From: Combretum micranthum
Lineage: Eukaryota > Streptophyta > Magnoliopsida > Myrtales > Combretaceae
Assembly: GCA_024138025.1 (NCBI GenBank)
Contig: JAMXBD010000025.1
Location: 1,555,501 to 1,619,500, forward strand
Length of the DNA stretch: 64,000 bases
Direction: 5' to 3'
In this document: positions 11,641-24,860 of the stretch, one piece after another
How positions within the stretch are numbered: the first letter of the stretch is position 1
Layout: each line of letters opens with the position of its first letter
Position numbers and translations under genes: made by a program
Notes under the pieces: model-generated
Databases searched by the model: none
Told to the model about the DNA's origin: nothing
What the model saw: only the letters and a program-made list of their open reading frames with translations

Positions 11641-13965
11641 ACATTACCTTATTGTACTTAATGTGATTATTAGCAACATACTGAGATTATATGGACAGTC
11701 AATATCCATCCAATAATCAAATGATATTTGCAAGAATAAATATTTGCTGTTCGATACCCTCTGTCTTAAGCATGTGTACAGGGGCAAACTTGATTTAGTT
11801 GAATAAATTTCTATAACTATGTATTGATTCTTTATCCACATAGTTAAATGTGATTGATAAGAATATAGGAAATTTAGGATGGATATTTACTATTTCGGAT
11901 TTCCAGTGTCGCACATGAACATCTTTAGCCTGGTAGAGTAAATGTTTATAATTATGTATGTAATCCGAAATAATTTTATGTTTATAGCTCCAATTGAAAT
12001 TAATTATTTATTTAAGGTTAAAATAAAAAGAATTATTCATATACAATTGTTAAATCGCATATATAAATTAGGATATATAAACGTTATATGATGTACCATA
12101 TATCATATGTTGTAGTCTGATATTCGCATAAATATCACGTTTATAAAATGCGATTTACAGGCAAATACAAACATTCATATCGCGATATGTGATTAACTCC
12201 TATGACGCGATTACTAATTACGACATAGCAACGATATATAAACTTCATATCATATTTTTTTCTCATGATTTATGTGTAAGTTATCATATTGTGTTTTTTA
12301 AACACAATTTTATCATGATATATTGATAATTAATTTTATCGAAATTACATATTGATAATATTTTTTCAGTGAAAGCTTACAGTGAACTCTATTGAATCCT
12401 TATCCGAATAAATGTAACCAATAGAAACACACATGAAACAAAAAGTTTAGGCGGGTGGGGGGCGTTGCGTTCGCATCATTGGATAGATACTTACCGTCTT
12501 GGACTCTTGGTTCCATGTCTCTAATATGTCTAACCAATCACTAAAAACACTTAGAATAAACTTTCATACTTACCCATGCTAGTTCCTTGTCCAAATCCTT
12601 GAATGCAATTGGTTAAAAATTTGAAACAACAAATGAATTAACCACTCCGTTGATAAATATCCATTATTCTAGCCTCCATGTGAGTCCGACCAATTACATG
12701 AAAACACTTGACTTGGTATGATAAACCTAATTATGCACTAAATCCATATATAAATACTTGAATTGGTAAAGACACATTTGAAGTGAAAAGTTTAAAACAG
12801 CAAATACCTATCCTTTTCATGGCATAGATATTCATTATCGTGTACTTCCTATCTTAAGTGTGTCTAAGCAATCGTATAATTACCATAGATTGAGTAGAAT
12901 AAACTTCCATAATTGTATATTAATATATTGTTTGTTTATTTGAATACGATTGATAGTAATACATTCAAGATAAAAAAATCTAGGTTTACATATATTGATC
13001 CTCTTCTCTAGATATATATTTGATGTCCTAGACTAACAGCATATGCAACCATTGACATAATACATTTGATTTAGTTTAATAAACTTCCATAATTACCTAT
13101 TGATTCTTTATGTAGATTTTTTAGTGCAAGTGTGTAATTAGTAGGGACAAACTTAGAGTTAAAAATTTGGCATAGGAAATATTTATTCTTTTCATTGGAT
13201 AGATAGGTGATAGATATTTGTTGTTGAAGAGATATTTTGTAATGCCTTAAATTTTGAGGCATTTACAGGCTTATAGCGACATGTCTAAATTTAATGTAGA
13301 TACACCAAGACTTATCACCTACTAGAAATCACATTTAATACTCATTATAACTCCAAATACACATTTAATGTTATAACTCCAAATACACATTCATCACATT
13401 AAAGCCAAGTCGATAGATACACGATAGATATTTTACATATAAACATAAGAGAAATCACAAGCCTGCATATCACTAACATCAGATGGCTTTGAGGATCCAT
13501 CAAACCACACTAGCAATATCAACTAACAATCAACTAGGGCTTCATGCCCTATTGTAACACCATAGTACATGAATGTTTAAACCATGGTCACACACACATC
13601 ATATTCAAAAATATGAAACATAATAGGAGTATCACATGAATTTGAAAAAGAAGAAAAGGTACGTCGGGATCCAATACGCTAACGCCACACTTTGTGCATA
13701 AGCATACAAGAGTCAATTACACATACATTTATCATGCAGTAATCAATCAATTGTTATATTTAAATTAATTGTACAAGCAACCAAGGGATAACTTTGTATC
13801 TCGAGTTAAATATATATATATATATATATAGTGTGTGTGTGTGTATAGTGTTGTGTACTCCCCAACATCCATGAGTCACCTACATCTACCCAAATCATCT
13901 TTAAGTGCAACTCCATGAAGGGACAACGCCACATGAGGACTATCAAGGCGTTGTATTAGCATCAC
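11641..13965. other. Intergenic DNA with a dispersed repeat and microsatellites
   Basis: No gene seen. 11988-12310 is a diverged relative of 4068-4640, with the shared CCAATTGAAATTAATTA block and GCGATTT motifs. A near-palindrome ATGCCTTAAATTTTGAGGCAT lies at 13241-13261. A compound (TA)n(TG)n microsatellite is at 13810-13844. 13260-13960 is less AT-rich and might be LTR-derived, but no partner was found. Confidence 0.4.
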
Positions 13966-14411
13966 TAGAGGTGAAAATGAATCAAGCACATTCACAAACT
14001 ATTCAAGTTAAATTTGATCTTTACTCAAATTTGATTTGAGAATAGTTGTTGAGCTTGAACTGAAGCTATTCAAGTATATTTAGCTCAACCAGCTCGTGAG
14101 TTTAATCGAGCTTCGGTTGAATACAAATATTAATTAAATTCAAATCAAGTTTAGATATTAATATTATTTTAATTAGAGTCAAAACTATAAATTTTTAATA
14201 AATCGAGTCTAATCAAGCTTAATCCAGTCGAGCTCAAAATTAATCAAGTCAAGCTTGAGATTATACAGTATTACTTCGAGCTAAACTCAATCTTAAAATT
14301 TTAAGTTTGGTTGAACTCAAACCGAGCTTGAGTTTTAACATTTGAAGTTAAGCTCGAACTCAATCTTAGTATTGTACCATCTCATCCTAACTCGACTTGT
14401 TTGTAGCTATA
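13966..14411 (+). mobile_element. Non-autonomous hAT MITE, copy 1
   Basis: Begins TAGAGGTGAAAATGA and ends with the reverse complement of TATAGCTACAAACAAG, degenerate ends of the common plant hAT family with TAGGGGTGCAAACGAG-type termini. Flanking 8-bp target duplication: AGCATCAC at 13958-13965 and AGCATCAT at 14412-14419 (7/8). The interior is built from repeated GAGCTCGA/AATCAAG-like motifs and has no ORF. Same family and orientation as 55369-55780. Confidence 0.75.
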
Positions 14412-14419
14412 AGCATCAT

Positions 14420-17410
14420 TGATACTCCTAGTCCACTAACCACAACTAAGCACACACAACAAATCAATTATTGAAGTCACATATTGATTAGTTCAACTTA
14501 AGTTCTACATTAAGTAAGCACAAATAGCAACCAAGGTAAAAGAGTGCCAAAAAGGTTGACTTCAATAATATCAAACACCCTACTAATTTTACATCACCTG
14601 GTGTTGCAACATTTATACATATTTAGAGCCTTATGACACATTTTGGATTTTATTTGGCTATCAGATATATAAACTCATCAAAGTGGTATTTAATTTGATT
14701 TTATCTCGGTTTCAAGGTTTTAAAGTGTAATTCAAACATAAAGAAGGACTTAAACAAGTTTCATAAGCTGTAAAGAAGAGTTTTATAAGTTTAGAAGAAA
14801 ATGTATTGAATATGACCAAAACATGGCAATGTTGGGGGTAGTGTTCTAAATACAACATGAACATGAACATCACCATACATGTTGATAATGGGGCTTAATA
14901 GGACCTAAACAAGATAATATTGAAGATCAGGTTGGCTTAGTAACATCAAATTCGTAAATTTTCCTTTGATTCTTTTATAAAAATTAATTCTTACTCTATG
15001 CACTTCTAATTTAGTCACCAAAAACTCTTTTGAAAACAAAAGCCAATATTCCCATAAACTAATTTCCACCCACTATTCCAACAAAAACAAGGTCTAAGCA
15101 AACTTACTTGTTGACTGTCTTGCTACTCTTCTTGATTCCTTATACTTCAACAATAACTTTTTTTAATGTGCATTAAACTTCGACAAGATCTGTTGAATAC
15201 TTTTCAATTATTCAAAGTATCAACTAGATAAATATTGCTCACCTAATCCTACTTTCAATCCACAAGAACTTGGTGCTCCTATTGCAAATACTAATTAATA
15301 TTCTAAGAATACCCACAAGACGTCCTATTCTTTTGGCCATCTTATTTCTCAAGAATTATCAAAACTACATGAAAGGATTTTCACCTCATTTACATGTGCG
15401 CCAATGTTTTTCAAAGGAGTTCATCACATCATGTAATAAAAAAAATTTTCCTTATTGAAAAATCGATGTCTTACTCCATAATGTTTAGGGAACAAAACAA
15501 GAGAACAATAGCTTGACATGATAAAGGATTCTCAGCTCAATTCTAGTGTCCATTTAAGTGAAAGTCTAATTTAGGGAGAGGGATTACATTTCAAAAGGAT
15601 GATTAAACTACCATGGAGAAAGACAAGTTGTGATAAATTGAAGGTTTATCTAGATTTGTGTGTTTGTGTGTGTGTGTGTTTAAAGACATGGAAAAGACTT
15701 ACTTTTATATTCCTTCTATCTACTACTATTTTATTATTATTTTCATCATTATCATTACTATTATTTTATTTAAGTAATTTCATATTTGCGGTCCTAGACT
15801 CCCTGCCCCAAGCATGTTCAACAAATCACATGAGCACTTGATCAAGAAGAATAAAGTTCCATAATCATGTATAGTTCCTTATATATATATTTAAATATAA
15901 CCGACAAAGAGATACTTAAGATAAGAAATTTGAGAGAGCAAATATCTATATCATCGATCTAACATTGTGTTACGTGGATTGTTAATTAACAAGTTAGCTA
16001 TCTATCAAATGTTGAAAGTACTAGCTAGAGGATTCACTAATGAAATTAGTTTGTGTTTAACTTTGGAAAATGAAGTCACCTGCATGAAAGTTGCGAGACA
16101 TAGAGTTTTGCACAAATGAGGTTGGCTTCTTTTGAATGAAACAGAGTTCATTTGAAGGAAGTCTGCGTCCTATCTCTTGTGCTGAGGAAAACCGGGGCAT
16201 TTCTTTTAAACTAAGCGACTTCATTCGGACGAAATGCTTCTTAGAATTCAAAATACGAAAAAGGGACTTAAGACTTCGTTGAAATGAAGTGCACTTCATA
16301 TAGATGAAATACGTATCTGCTGAAAGGTGTGTTTCTTCAAGTGTATGCACTATATGATAAAACGAAATCATTGAATAGATTATATGAAAGAAAAAGGTCA
16401 CCTTTGTCTACCTCCTGACAATGGGGTTGGATATGGAACCTTAGAAATTTCCGATTCAGCTGATTGTTGGTTTTGGACCTGAGGATTCACGTGTTTCTAG
16501 ATAGTAGGCCTAGAAGTTTCAATTCTATGCCCTTGGAATCTGGTGAATCAGTGAACGGAATGGGATGAGATGGAATAGGTTGCGATAGACGATGCAAAGA
16601 AAATTTGATTTTACCATACGTGTTGGTATGAGTGATTTTTAAATACCATAGATGATGTGTTAATATCCTTGTTTGGGCCTATACGTGGGAGACATACCCA
16701 TGCGCGTGTACGCAGCCTTCTCTTAGTATCTTTTATAGCTCGACCATGTTGCGATTTCTCATTTCGGGTGTTTATGACATTAAATATAGTGACCCTAATG
16801 CTTCATGTACAAGATGGTTCATATTATAGGAGTGGAAGTGTGGAACGTGCGATAGCTGTGCTGAAGACCAAGAAAATCTATAGCTATGCATAAGCTAATA
16901 GAGGTTTAAGGTTGTTTGCTTTGAGAATTCATATCGATATCGGTTTCAATAAGGTTGTGGATGTTAGAAATCAAGATGACTGGTTTCGCTGGGAGGATTA
17001 CATACCTATAAGCATGAAATTATTAACGGCCTCGAGTAGCAAACTTAACACAATTTGAAGATCGCGCTCTTCAGACAGCACTATTGCAATAGAATATCAC
17101 GAAAAAATAGGCCTTCTTTGTCTACGACAAATACTAGCACTATTTGGCATTTTCACCATTAGGATGCAGTGCCTGTACCACGCCACTCAAAGCCAACTCC
17201 TGACAGGGCAACAGCACGGATTGTCATTCAGGTTGCTTCAATTACATGAAAATTATTGATGTATCAAAGTTCTCACTGATGTCTCAGCTACAAAAATCTT
17301 GCAGAAGAAATGGAGAAAGGACCAAAAATACTCTTTTTCGTAAAGTGCCAAATACTGATGACAAAAGCTTATGATTCCACCTTTCCAAACAGCTGTCAAA
17401 GTGCTGGTCA
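14420..17410. other. Intergenic DNA, no supported gene
   Basis: Mixed-composition sequence with scattered short open frames (for example 16057-16401 minus, 114 codons; 16657-16893 plus, 78 codons) that match nothing recognisable. A (TG)n microsatellite lies at 15657-15680. 16050-17050 has a higher GC content than its surroundings and could hold old gene or TE debris. About 17240-17410 is probably the 3' UTR of the ATP synthase g gene. Confidence 0.4.
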
Positions 17411-19951
17411 TCAGACATGGTAGCCAGTGAAAGTAAATCCCCTCCCTACAATTTCCCCGGCACAAAACCATGCGAAGCATTCAAGCCCAAACAATGCAGC
17501 AATGCCAGCATCTTCAACCTTCAACTCTTGTCTGTGCTTCCATAGTTGTTTCACATAGTCAAGTTCCTTCCAGAAAGCCTCTTGACGACCAGGAATGCTG
17601 CAAAATGTTGTGGAATATTTAGTGTAAGGTCCAGAAATTTTTACATATCAGACAACAGATTTTTACATAAAATCAGTTGCAGGACTACTAACAAAAATCT
17701 TATGGAGGCAATTACAAAAATGCACAAGACAATTGCCCGATGGTGATGGTGTAAAGCATCATCCCTGAAAGCTAGCTTCACAGAAAATTTCCTAGCTGAT
17801 CATACATAGCCAATAGCCATTAAACCACCTTTTCTGTTAGATATACCGTATAACAGGAAATAGAAAAGAAACTTACGTTGACAACCATTCCCATTTTAAC
17901 TGGAAAGAAAAGCACTTACAGTTCAGCACATCCATAATTTCAGTGAAATAATATTATTTTAAAATGGAAACCTAACCTGACAATAAAAAATAATGTTATT
18001 TGGTATATTTGCATTTCTTTTAATTCCCTCTTAAAGCAAGAGTAAGGGTCCATGATAGAAACCAGCTAACACTTTGAATGCTTCCCACAAAGAAAAATGT
18101 GTGTGCGTGTATAGTGTGTGCATGTGTGTATATATATATACACACACGTACACACATAAAAGACTTAATCAAGTACAACGCACCAATTACTTGCTCTAAA
18201 TCCAAATCCCTTTTACCCTTATCAGAATTACTTATGATAGCTGGACATCTATTTCCAAACAGATAAACCACCTCAACAAAACCCATATGCCGATTAAATA
18301 CACAGTCCAATGTATAGCTGGCTCCTTGGGGCTATGTGATAATTGAGTTCATGAGCTCACATACATCATAACCACTTCCTCAGCCCCATATTCTTAAAAG
18401 AACTTGAATTTTGCTAAGTTCATAATACTCAGTATACAATGCATTTACATATCTAGACAATCAGAAACATGGTAACAAAATTATAAAGGGGAAGACCCAT
18501 TTAACCTAAAGAATAAATGCTGAATTAATCATTGACATGGGTGTAATTATTGAAGTAAAACCGTTCTCGAGGTGATTAAAGGATCAAGGGGTATTGGCTA
18601 TGACATGCTCAGCTCAGCAAGGACCAATGCAGCATTATTTTCATGTAAAGGATTCAATATGACTCATTTTCAAAGAACCCCCAACCCCTCCCTCTCCCAC
18701 TTTAGAATGATTCACTAGCTTCAGGCATGCCCTGCCTAGCTTGGAAGAAAAGGAGGAAAGCACATTAGCAAGGGCAAATTGCAAATAACTTCCTTAGATT
18801 TTAACTAAAGTATGGATATACCCTTAGCCTTTTCAATATTGCAAACAATCCCCTTAAACTCTAATAAATTAGCAACAAAAAGGATATTTGATATTTTAGT
18901 TTAATAATAACACACCGGAATAAAATTTAGGTGTTAAAGTATGCTTTGATAAGTTTAAGGAGTGTCCTTGCTAAAGATGTCATTTCCAACTTTGGGGGTT
19001 ATTTACCAATTTATCAAAGTTCTGGGTGATAATTCGTAACATTTGAAAGTTCCAGAGTGTGTTTGCACAATGATTTAGGAGGGTTATTTGCATTTTCCCC
19101 AATCAACAAATACAATAAGCAAAACAAAACCCAAAGCCTAAATTTAACAAAAGAGGATAAAAGATAACACCCTAACCTACAGGAAGGAAGTTGCATCACA
19201 ACATTCTTAATAACCATGAATCTTCAAATTGATATTCCAACTTAGGTCATTAGATTACAAAAGGAAATAAATTCCAAGATAAGATCACATCAAGAATTTA
19301 ATTTTAAGAGCAAACGCACATAAACAACAGAAAGACACATTGGGTTTTCCATAATACAAAATAAAATTAGGCCTAGCTATTTGAAGGAAAATGTTCATAT
19401 TGCAACTATTAGTCTGTGTCCTGAACTGACAGGTGTCAAGTATAGATTTAAAATGAGGTCTCTACAACAGAAAACAAAATTTTTATAAAAACTGAGACAA
19501 CAAGAAAGCTACATATAAAATACGTTGATTAAGGAGAGAGAGAATTTGATTATATCTTTTTAGAAAAATATATCATCAAATACTACTGTGCTTCAGTATA
19601 ATGTATACATGAGTACACCTTTACAGCAGAATTTCCAATTTCTGAATCTCATTGCTGTAACTGTCAATCATACAAAACAAGACACTGCCAAGATAATCAT
19701 GTTATGTCTGAAATTCTAATAATTCATGAGTTTACTACCATTCTAGTCTTGCAGTCCCTGTTATTTTACCTGGCAAGTCGAGTATAAAATAGCTGCTTTG
19801 CCAATAGATTACATTTCTCAACTGTAGGTGGCTCCTGTACATAGTGCTTGTTCTGTTCTAACAACTGCTTGTAGTAAGCAGTTCCATGCTTGGCAACAAA
19901 TTGTTGTGCTTGACAAGCCTTTGACTTCAATGCTTGCAACCTTGATGCCAT
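17411..19951 (-). CDS. Mitochondrial ATP synthase subunit g
   Basis: Small membrane subunit of the F0 sector of mitochondrial F1F0-ATP synthase; in the family it supports enzyme dimerisation in the inner membrane. Two coding exons join in frame: 19770-19951 and 17411-17597 (phase 2 GT-AG intron of 2,172 bp), giving 122 aa, the usual plant length. N-terminal half: MASRLQALKSKACQAQQFVA and KHGTAYYKQLLEQNKHYVQE, then PPTVEKCNLLAKQLFY, typical of plant subunit g. C-terminal half: an amphipathic FWKELDYVKQLWKHRQELKV and a hydrophobic GIAALFGLECFAWFCAGEIV membrane segment ending GRGFTFTGYHV. The start is the first ATG after a splice acceptor in the 5' leader, and TGA is at 17411-17413. The intron contains a MITE (18772-19100) and a long TG/TA/CA repeat. 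No defect seen. Confidence 0.93.
18098..18157. repeat. Alternating TG/TA/CA microsatellite in intron
   Basis: About 60 bp of alternating purine-pyrimidine: TGTGTGCGTG-type repeats, then TATATATATA, then CACACACG. The TG arm, TA centre and CA arm make it roughly self-complementary. It sits in the coding intron of the ATP synthase subunit g gene. Confidence 0.85.
18772..19100. mobile_element. MITE (Mutator-like) inside the ATP synthase g intron
   Basis: Terminal inverted repeats: GGGCAAATTGCAAATAACTT at the left matches GGGGAAAATGCAAATAACCC, the reverse complement of the right end. Length is 329 bp with no ORF. Flanks CATTAGCAA (18763-18771) and AATCAACAA (19101-19109) agree at 6 of 9 positions, compatible with an old 9-bp Mutator-type target duplication. 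Splice sites are not disturbed. Confidence 0.65.
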
Positions 19952-19966
19952 CAGCTCAAACTAAGC

Positions 19967-21697
19967 CTGCATGTAAACAATCATAAGTTGAATATCCCAA
20001 AAGCCATTCGCATTATCCCTTGCCTATGCATGGAATGACCAATTAAGGAGGAGGAGGAACCACTGAGCAATTAAGGAAAATTGAAACAGACACCCCTTGG
20101 TCCTAACTATGATCATTATCAAGTCCCACTACCAAAATCAATTAATTTAATGCAGCCTCTTAAAAGCAAAGCAATTTACAAAAGGCAACTAACTTATACC
20201 TTTGTCTTTGAAACTGTAGACAGGTCAAGTTATGGTCATGCTTCTGCATTAACTAAATTAACATCTTTTCAATCTTTTTTTAACCTTTACCTTTCCCTCT
20301 TATACTGTTCCAGCACAATCTGATCCACAACACAGTGACTAGAAAGATAGTGTCTCAAGCAAGGGATTTTTAGTGTGTAGAACGTTTATAATTTTATAAA
20401 TGTCGTGGTAGAAGCTCAAAGATTTTTATTGCTAGATAGAAGTTACTCCCTTCAATCACATGGAGATGATTATGTAGCTGCACTGTGAGTTATATCTATT
20501 TGGATAATGTGCACTGTGAGTTACAGTCCAAAGCAATATGGAAAAAACATCATAGCCACCAAATTTTTTGTGCATCTTATCACTTTATACTCCTATTCCT
20601 TTCTTGGATAAAAAGGTTCCTTATTCTATTTCACTTGCATAATCTTTGCACACTCATTTGGGGCACACATGATTAGTGACAACAACAATGTCATAAGATA
20701 TTTACCTAATGCAATATGCCTTAATAGAACCACAAGTATGATATCTAACAGGTACACAAACACTGATACAAAAATAGCAACAACTTACCAACCTCATCCC
20801 CAACCAAAAAAAAAAAAGTTTCATGCAAGTGCAGCATGACCACAGCTATATTTTGCAATGATATATGTAAAAAGAAAGAAATAATCAGTCAGCCACTATC
20901 AGAAAGATGAGCTTATCATAAAATTTCAACCTTTATTCTATATAAACTGAAAAAGGGGAAGCATTTGCAAAACAACGATGTCATTTACAGCTGGGGAAAA
21001 AAAAAAAATGGGAGCAGTATAATTATGCAGGACATTCAATCACCAACTGCAAGACACTACCCACCCAAAATCTCCTTTTTTTTTTTTTTTTTCCACTTTG
21101 TTCTTTTCACTCCACTTTTCCTATTTCACTCATACAAACCCTATCTAGTGTGCATTTACATATACTTTTCCAGATTCCATTATGATTTTGGATCTAACCG
21201 CTTAAACCACAAATTCCAAAAATCCACCAGTATCGTCTACTATTATCATCGAGGATAACATACACACTAAATTCAATCACAAATAAGCAACACGTACTAA
21301 ATCCATGAAATCAAACATACATTACCCTATTACACTCAAAATCAAAACCTATCAGTTAACCTCGGAAAGTATGTAATCACTCAAACACCGATAAACCCTA
21401 ATTCAAAAGCAACAGCATGAGAAAAATGAAAAAACTAACGTAAACCCTAATCCATCAACTAATCCAATTCATTTTCGACAAAGTCAATGGCTTTGCAAAA
21501 CTCGAAACAATACGGAACAATTAGTGAAGAAAAACAGCAGCAATGCGATAATGTAACGGCGTAAAGCGAATGACCGAATCATAGATCGGGTGTACAAGCA
21601 AGATCTGAGATTGTAGTACCAGAAATGAAAACTAAGTGACAATATTTAGTTTGAAACAATAATAACGTAGGAAGTAAGACAGAGAAAATGATTTTAC
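19967..21697 (-). other. Probable 5'-UTR intron of the ATP synthase g gene
   Basis: On the minus strand a donor CTCTCAAG/GTAAAATC at 21698/21697 and an acceptor TTTACATGCAG/GCTTAG at 19967/19966 would join a GA/CT-rich leader exon (from 21698 up to about 21800) to the short leader before ATG 19951. This is inferred from sequence only. Two AAACCCTAA telo-box motifs (21393-21401 and 21442-21450) lie in the 5' part of this intron, a motif common near plant genes for mitochondrial and ribosomal proteins. Confidence 0.55.
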
Positions 21698-21870
21698 CTT
21701 GAGAGAGAGAGAGAGAGATAAAGAGATTGATGATCGGTTCAAGGAGGGGGAGGAGGAGAAGACGACTTCGCTTTCTCTCGCGGTTGTGTGCTGAGAGAGG
21801 AGTGAGCGAAGGCGGACTCAGAATGTGTGTAAGGAAATAGGGGATTGGGGTTTGGGTTTTAACTTTTTTT
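21698..21870 (-). promoter_or_regulatory. Leader exon and proximal promoter, ATP synthase g gene
   Basis: A (CT)n run (GA on the plus strand, 21701-21718) followed upstream on the minus strand by C-rich and AAACCC-type motifs (about 21842-21862). Consistent with a TATA-less plant housekeeping promoter. The transcription start is not determinable by eye. Confidence 0.4.
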
Positions 21871-22458
21871 TTTTTTAATTATTATTATTTTTTTCCTATT
21901 TTTGTTTAAAATAAGCAAATTCATGAGCATAAACGTTAGTGTTTTTTTTTTTTTTTTCACTTATTTATAAAAGTGTATTTGAGATTAAACGGCCTCTCTC
22001 GATAGATAATTTATGGTCTAAACCATTAAAAATACTAAGTTAATTTACATAATTTTTTTTATATATTTATTTGTACCCTTTTTATCATTAATAGGGAGAT
22101 CAGTTAATCTTACCAGTCGGTATGCTTTTTCAATTAGATAAGTAACCGGGTATTAAAGGCTAGGAGTATGGTTTAGGTATAGGTACATGAATAAAGTCTC
22201 CATATTAGACCCATTATAAAATGTTATTCTAATATATAAAGAGTACAAGTTTTTGGGTTATTTTATATTCAACATGTTAATAATATTAATAAATAATAAT
22301 ACCAAATTTTTTATTCTCGATTACTTTTCTTTATGATTATCATTTGTAAAAAAAAATTGAATTTTATGTTGAAAGAACTTAAATTATTTTATGATGGAAG
22401 TCATTGAATTATACGTGCTTATACTTTTAAGTTATGTCGAGGAAAATGTTGTAGATGC
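21871..22458. other. Intergenic, no gene seen
   Basis: AT-rich DNA with poly-T runs (for example 21943-21957). 22130-22260 has TACAGGGTA-like phrases reminiscent of the hAT-derived family at 63070, but no boundaries can be set. Confidence 0.35.
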
Positions 22459-23213
22459 AAGGTTGTTTCGGTGGTAGCTATGCGAGCGTCACATGGATTT
22501 CATGTCTTATAGTGACTTCAAAGTGTTGCCGACAAGATGACATTTGATGGTTGGATGATTTGGAAAGAATGACGGGAGGAGGAACAAGCAATCTTAGTGT
22601 CTTGAATGCATCACTGACAAGTAAGAAAGCTTGAATAGACCTCGCATGTTAACCTTACAATTTTTAAGCAATTAGAGTAGTCACGCACTTGAATTGCTTG
22701 CCTAAACTTTGTGAATGAGACCTCCTCTATGGAATGTTGTCCGTATTCTCTCTCTAAAAGTTTTCTAATGAAGATAAGTGACTGAGTATTTAAAAGTAAT
22801 CGACATAAATGACGACCGTTAGATCATTTTAGTAATTGATGGATAAGATAGAGTAAGACTTACGCCAGACCTTTAGATCATTTTAATAATTGATGGATAA
22901 GATAGAGTAAGACTCATGCCAGACCATTAGATTATTTTAGTAATTGATGAATAAGATAGATTAAGACTCATGCCATACTTATCATGAATGAGCATACTAT
23001 GGGCTAATGTCATCAACCATCTTCTTGTGTACATGAGCCTACCTGAAAAAGATTAGATATGGTAGACCGGTCCAACGATCCCTATTCCAAGCCCACCAAG
23101 TCAATCTCTCTAAATCATCCCAATAACTAAACCGATTCGCTAGCCTTATCGCTCAGCTCGCAAATCAAACCAAATATATAGATAATATTTTTTATAATTT
23201 AAGTCATTTTTAC
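22459..23213. repeat. Left copy of a 0.65-0.75-kb direct repeat, with internal tandem triplication
   Basis: Matches 28751-29395 in the same orientation across most of its length, starting AGGTTGTTTCGGTGGTAGCT and including GAACAAGCAATCTTA and ATGAGCATACTAT. The left copy is about 110 bp longer because a roughly 56-bp unit with ATTTTAGTAATTGATGGATA is present three times in tandem at 22816-22980, against once in the right copy. The spacing (about 6.3 kb) and the gypsy gag between them suggest old LTRs, but no primer-binding site was found. Confidence 0.7.
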
Positions 23214-24099
23214 ATTTTTGCCCCTTACCAAAATTCTTTGGATGAGTTCAAGGATTTTAGGCACTAGTTGTATTTATGCATACTTTGGTAAATACTAGGC
23301 ATATTATGTTGTCAAGTGCTTTCACTGAATTGTAGACTCTACTTGTCATGGATGAGTCATCGAGTAAAAGTCAAGCATTGGTGGTGCAATTAACTCTATT
23401 ACATATGGTTATATTGTAATGCGCAAAATTGCACCACCACTTTAGTCGCATGTGTCACATTATGTTACTCTGAATGATCTTGCCCTTATGAAATGGTCTA
23501 ATATTTATATTAGGTTATGGAATCATTTGATATCAATATTATGAATATATAACTCTTCATATGCTCATCAAACCTCACCCATAGTAGTATGATAGCTAAA
23601 GTAGACAAGGAAGTTGCAAAACAATTTTTCTTGATAAGAAATATGTGTCATGAACCCAGTACTCCATAGAAAATGATCATTTTTTACACTATAAAATATG
23701 GCAAATGATGTGGCTATTTGGTCCAAGCCAAAGTAAACTCAAATCACTATTTTTCTTGACATATCATAGGTCATGTAACTCCATGTGTGCAAGAAGTTAA
23801 GCCCTTTCAAATTGACTAATCATAAAATTGAGAGAATCCAATCCATTTCTTTCACATGTATGAATGATATAATAATTCATTATTGTAAGAATGATCAGGC
23901 ATATGCCTCATATAATTTACTATGAAAGTGCCCATCATACTTGCCAGATAGAGATTTTGTTTTTTTTTTTTTTTAATTCCTTCATCAAATAAATATTCTT
24001 CGGTGGATGACCGTGTATATTGATGACATTTCATTGATGCAAACCATATCTTACTACTTGCGGGACTCTCTCCTTGTGTTGTACTAACAAATGCAAATC

Positions 24100-24700
24100 A
24101 CTTATCATATCTCTTACCTTCTCTTTGATACTTTGCTATGGAATTATTGATCATTTACGCATTCTCAATAAGAGTAGCAAGGAGTACAAGTTTAGGTTCT
24201 TTAGAAGGATGGCATACTCAATGAGCACTCCTTGAATGCAAATATTTACTAACTCTTTCTCATCACACACAACTTGGATGTCCAAGGAATGCACCCTCAA
24301 GTGCTCAGTGTAGTCCACAGGCATTCCTTTAGCTTTTGTTGCATTCTTCCCATGTTAATGATGGTGACTCGTTCTTGAGTAGATAAGAACTTTTCTAGGA
24401 AAAGCTAACACATAGTTCCTCATGAGTCAACTCACCCAAGAAGGAGATTGGCATGCCAAGTGTACGCCTTCGTAGTGAGAGACTTAGAAAATTTCTTCAT
24501 CTTCAAATCATCATCAAATCTGTATCACTCTAAGGTCTTAATAAACTTCAATAGGTGTTCCCTAACTCTACTCTTCATGTCATCAAATAACATGAATATA
24601 AGATTAACATAGTCCTTAGGGGAAGGTTTCGCAGCAATGCGATGGTGTTATGGAGGCTTTAAGTCGAGCATTCTCGTAGAAGACTTAACTTGAATCTCCT
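24100..24700 (-). pseudogene. Decayed Ty3/gypsy gag
   Basis: Minus-strand reading resembles the retrotransposon gag domain of plant Ty3/gypsy elements, with many stops. Blocks, in order: a KDYVNLIFMLFDDMK-like start near 24620-24580, YRFDDDLKMKKFSKSLTTKA then YTWHANLLLG near 24530-24430, FLEKFLSTQERVTIINMGRM near 24400-24350, and a C-terminal ELVNICIQGVLIEY-like block near 24240. It lies between the two direct repeats. No protease, RT or integrase was recognised beside it, so the element is deleted as well as mutated. Confidence 0.6.
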
Positions 24701-24860
24701 TTAAATAAATATCAACTCTTCATTTATTATGAAGGATTTCCTTAGCATAGATACAGATGGTGCAACTGCTATGAATTGGTGTTTTAGCAAGAGTAGGATT
24801 AGATGAGAGAATAGTCTCACTTAGGTTAATGTAGAAGGGTACACGTGAAGATGAAGATCC

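Noticed and set aside
17253..17480. 75-codon minus frame
   Set aside because: Overlaps the last exon and 3' end of the ATP synthase g gene in another frame.
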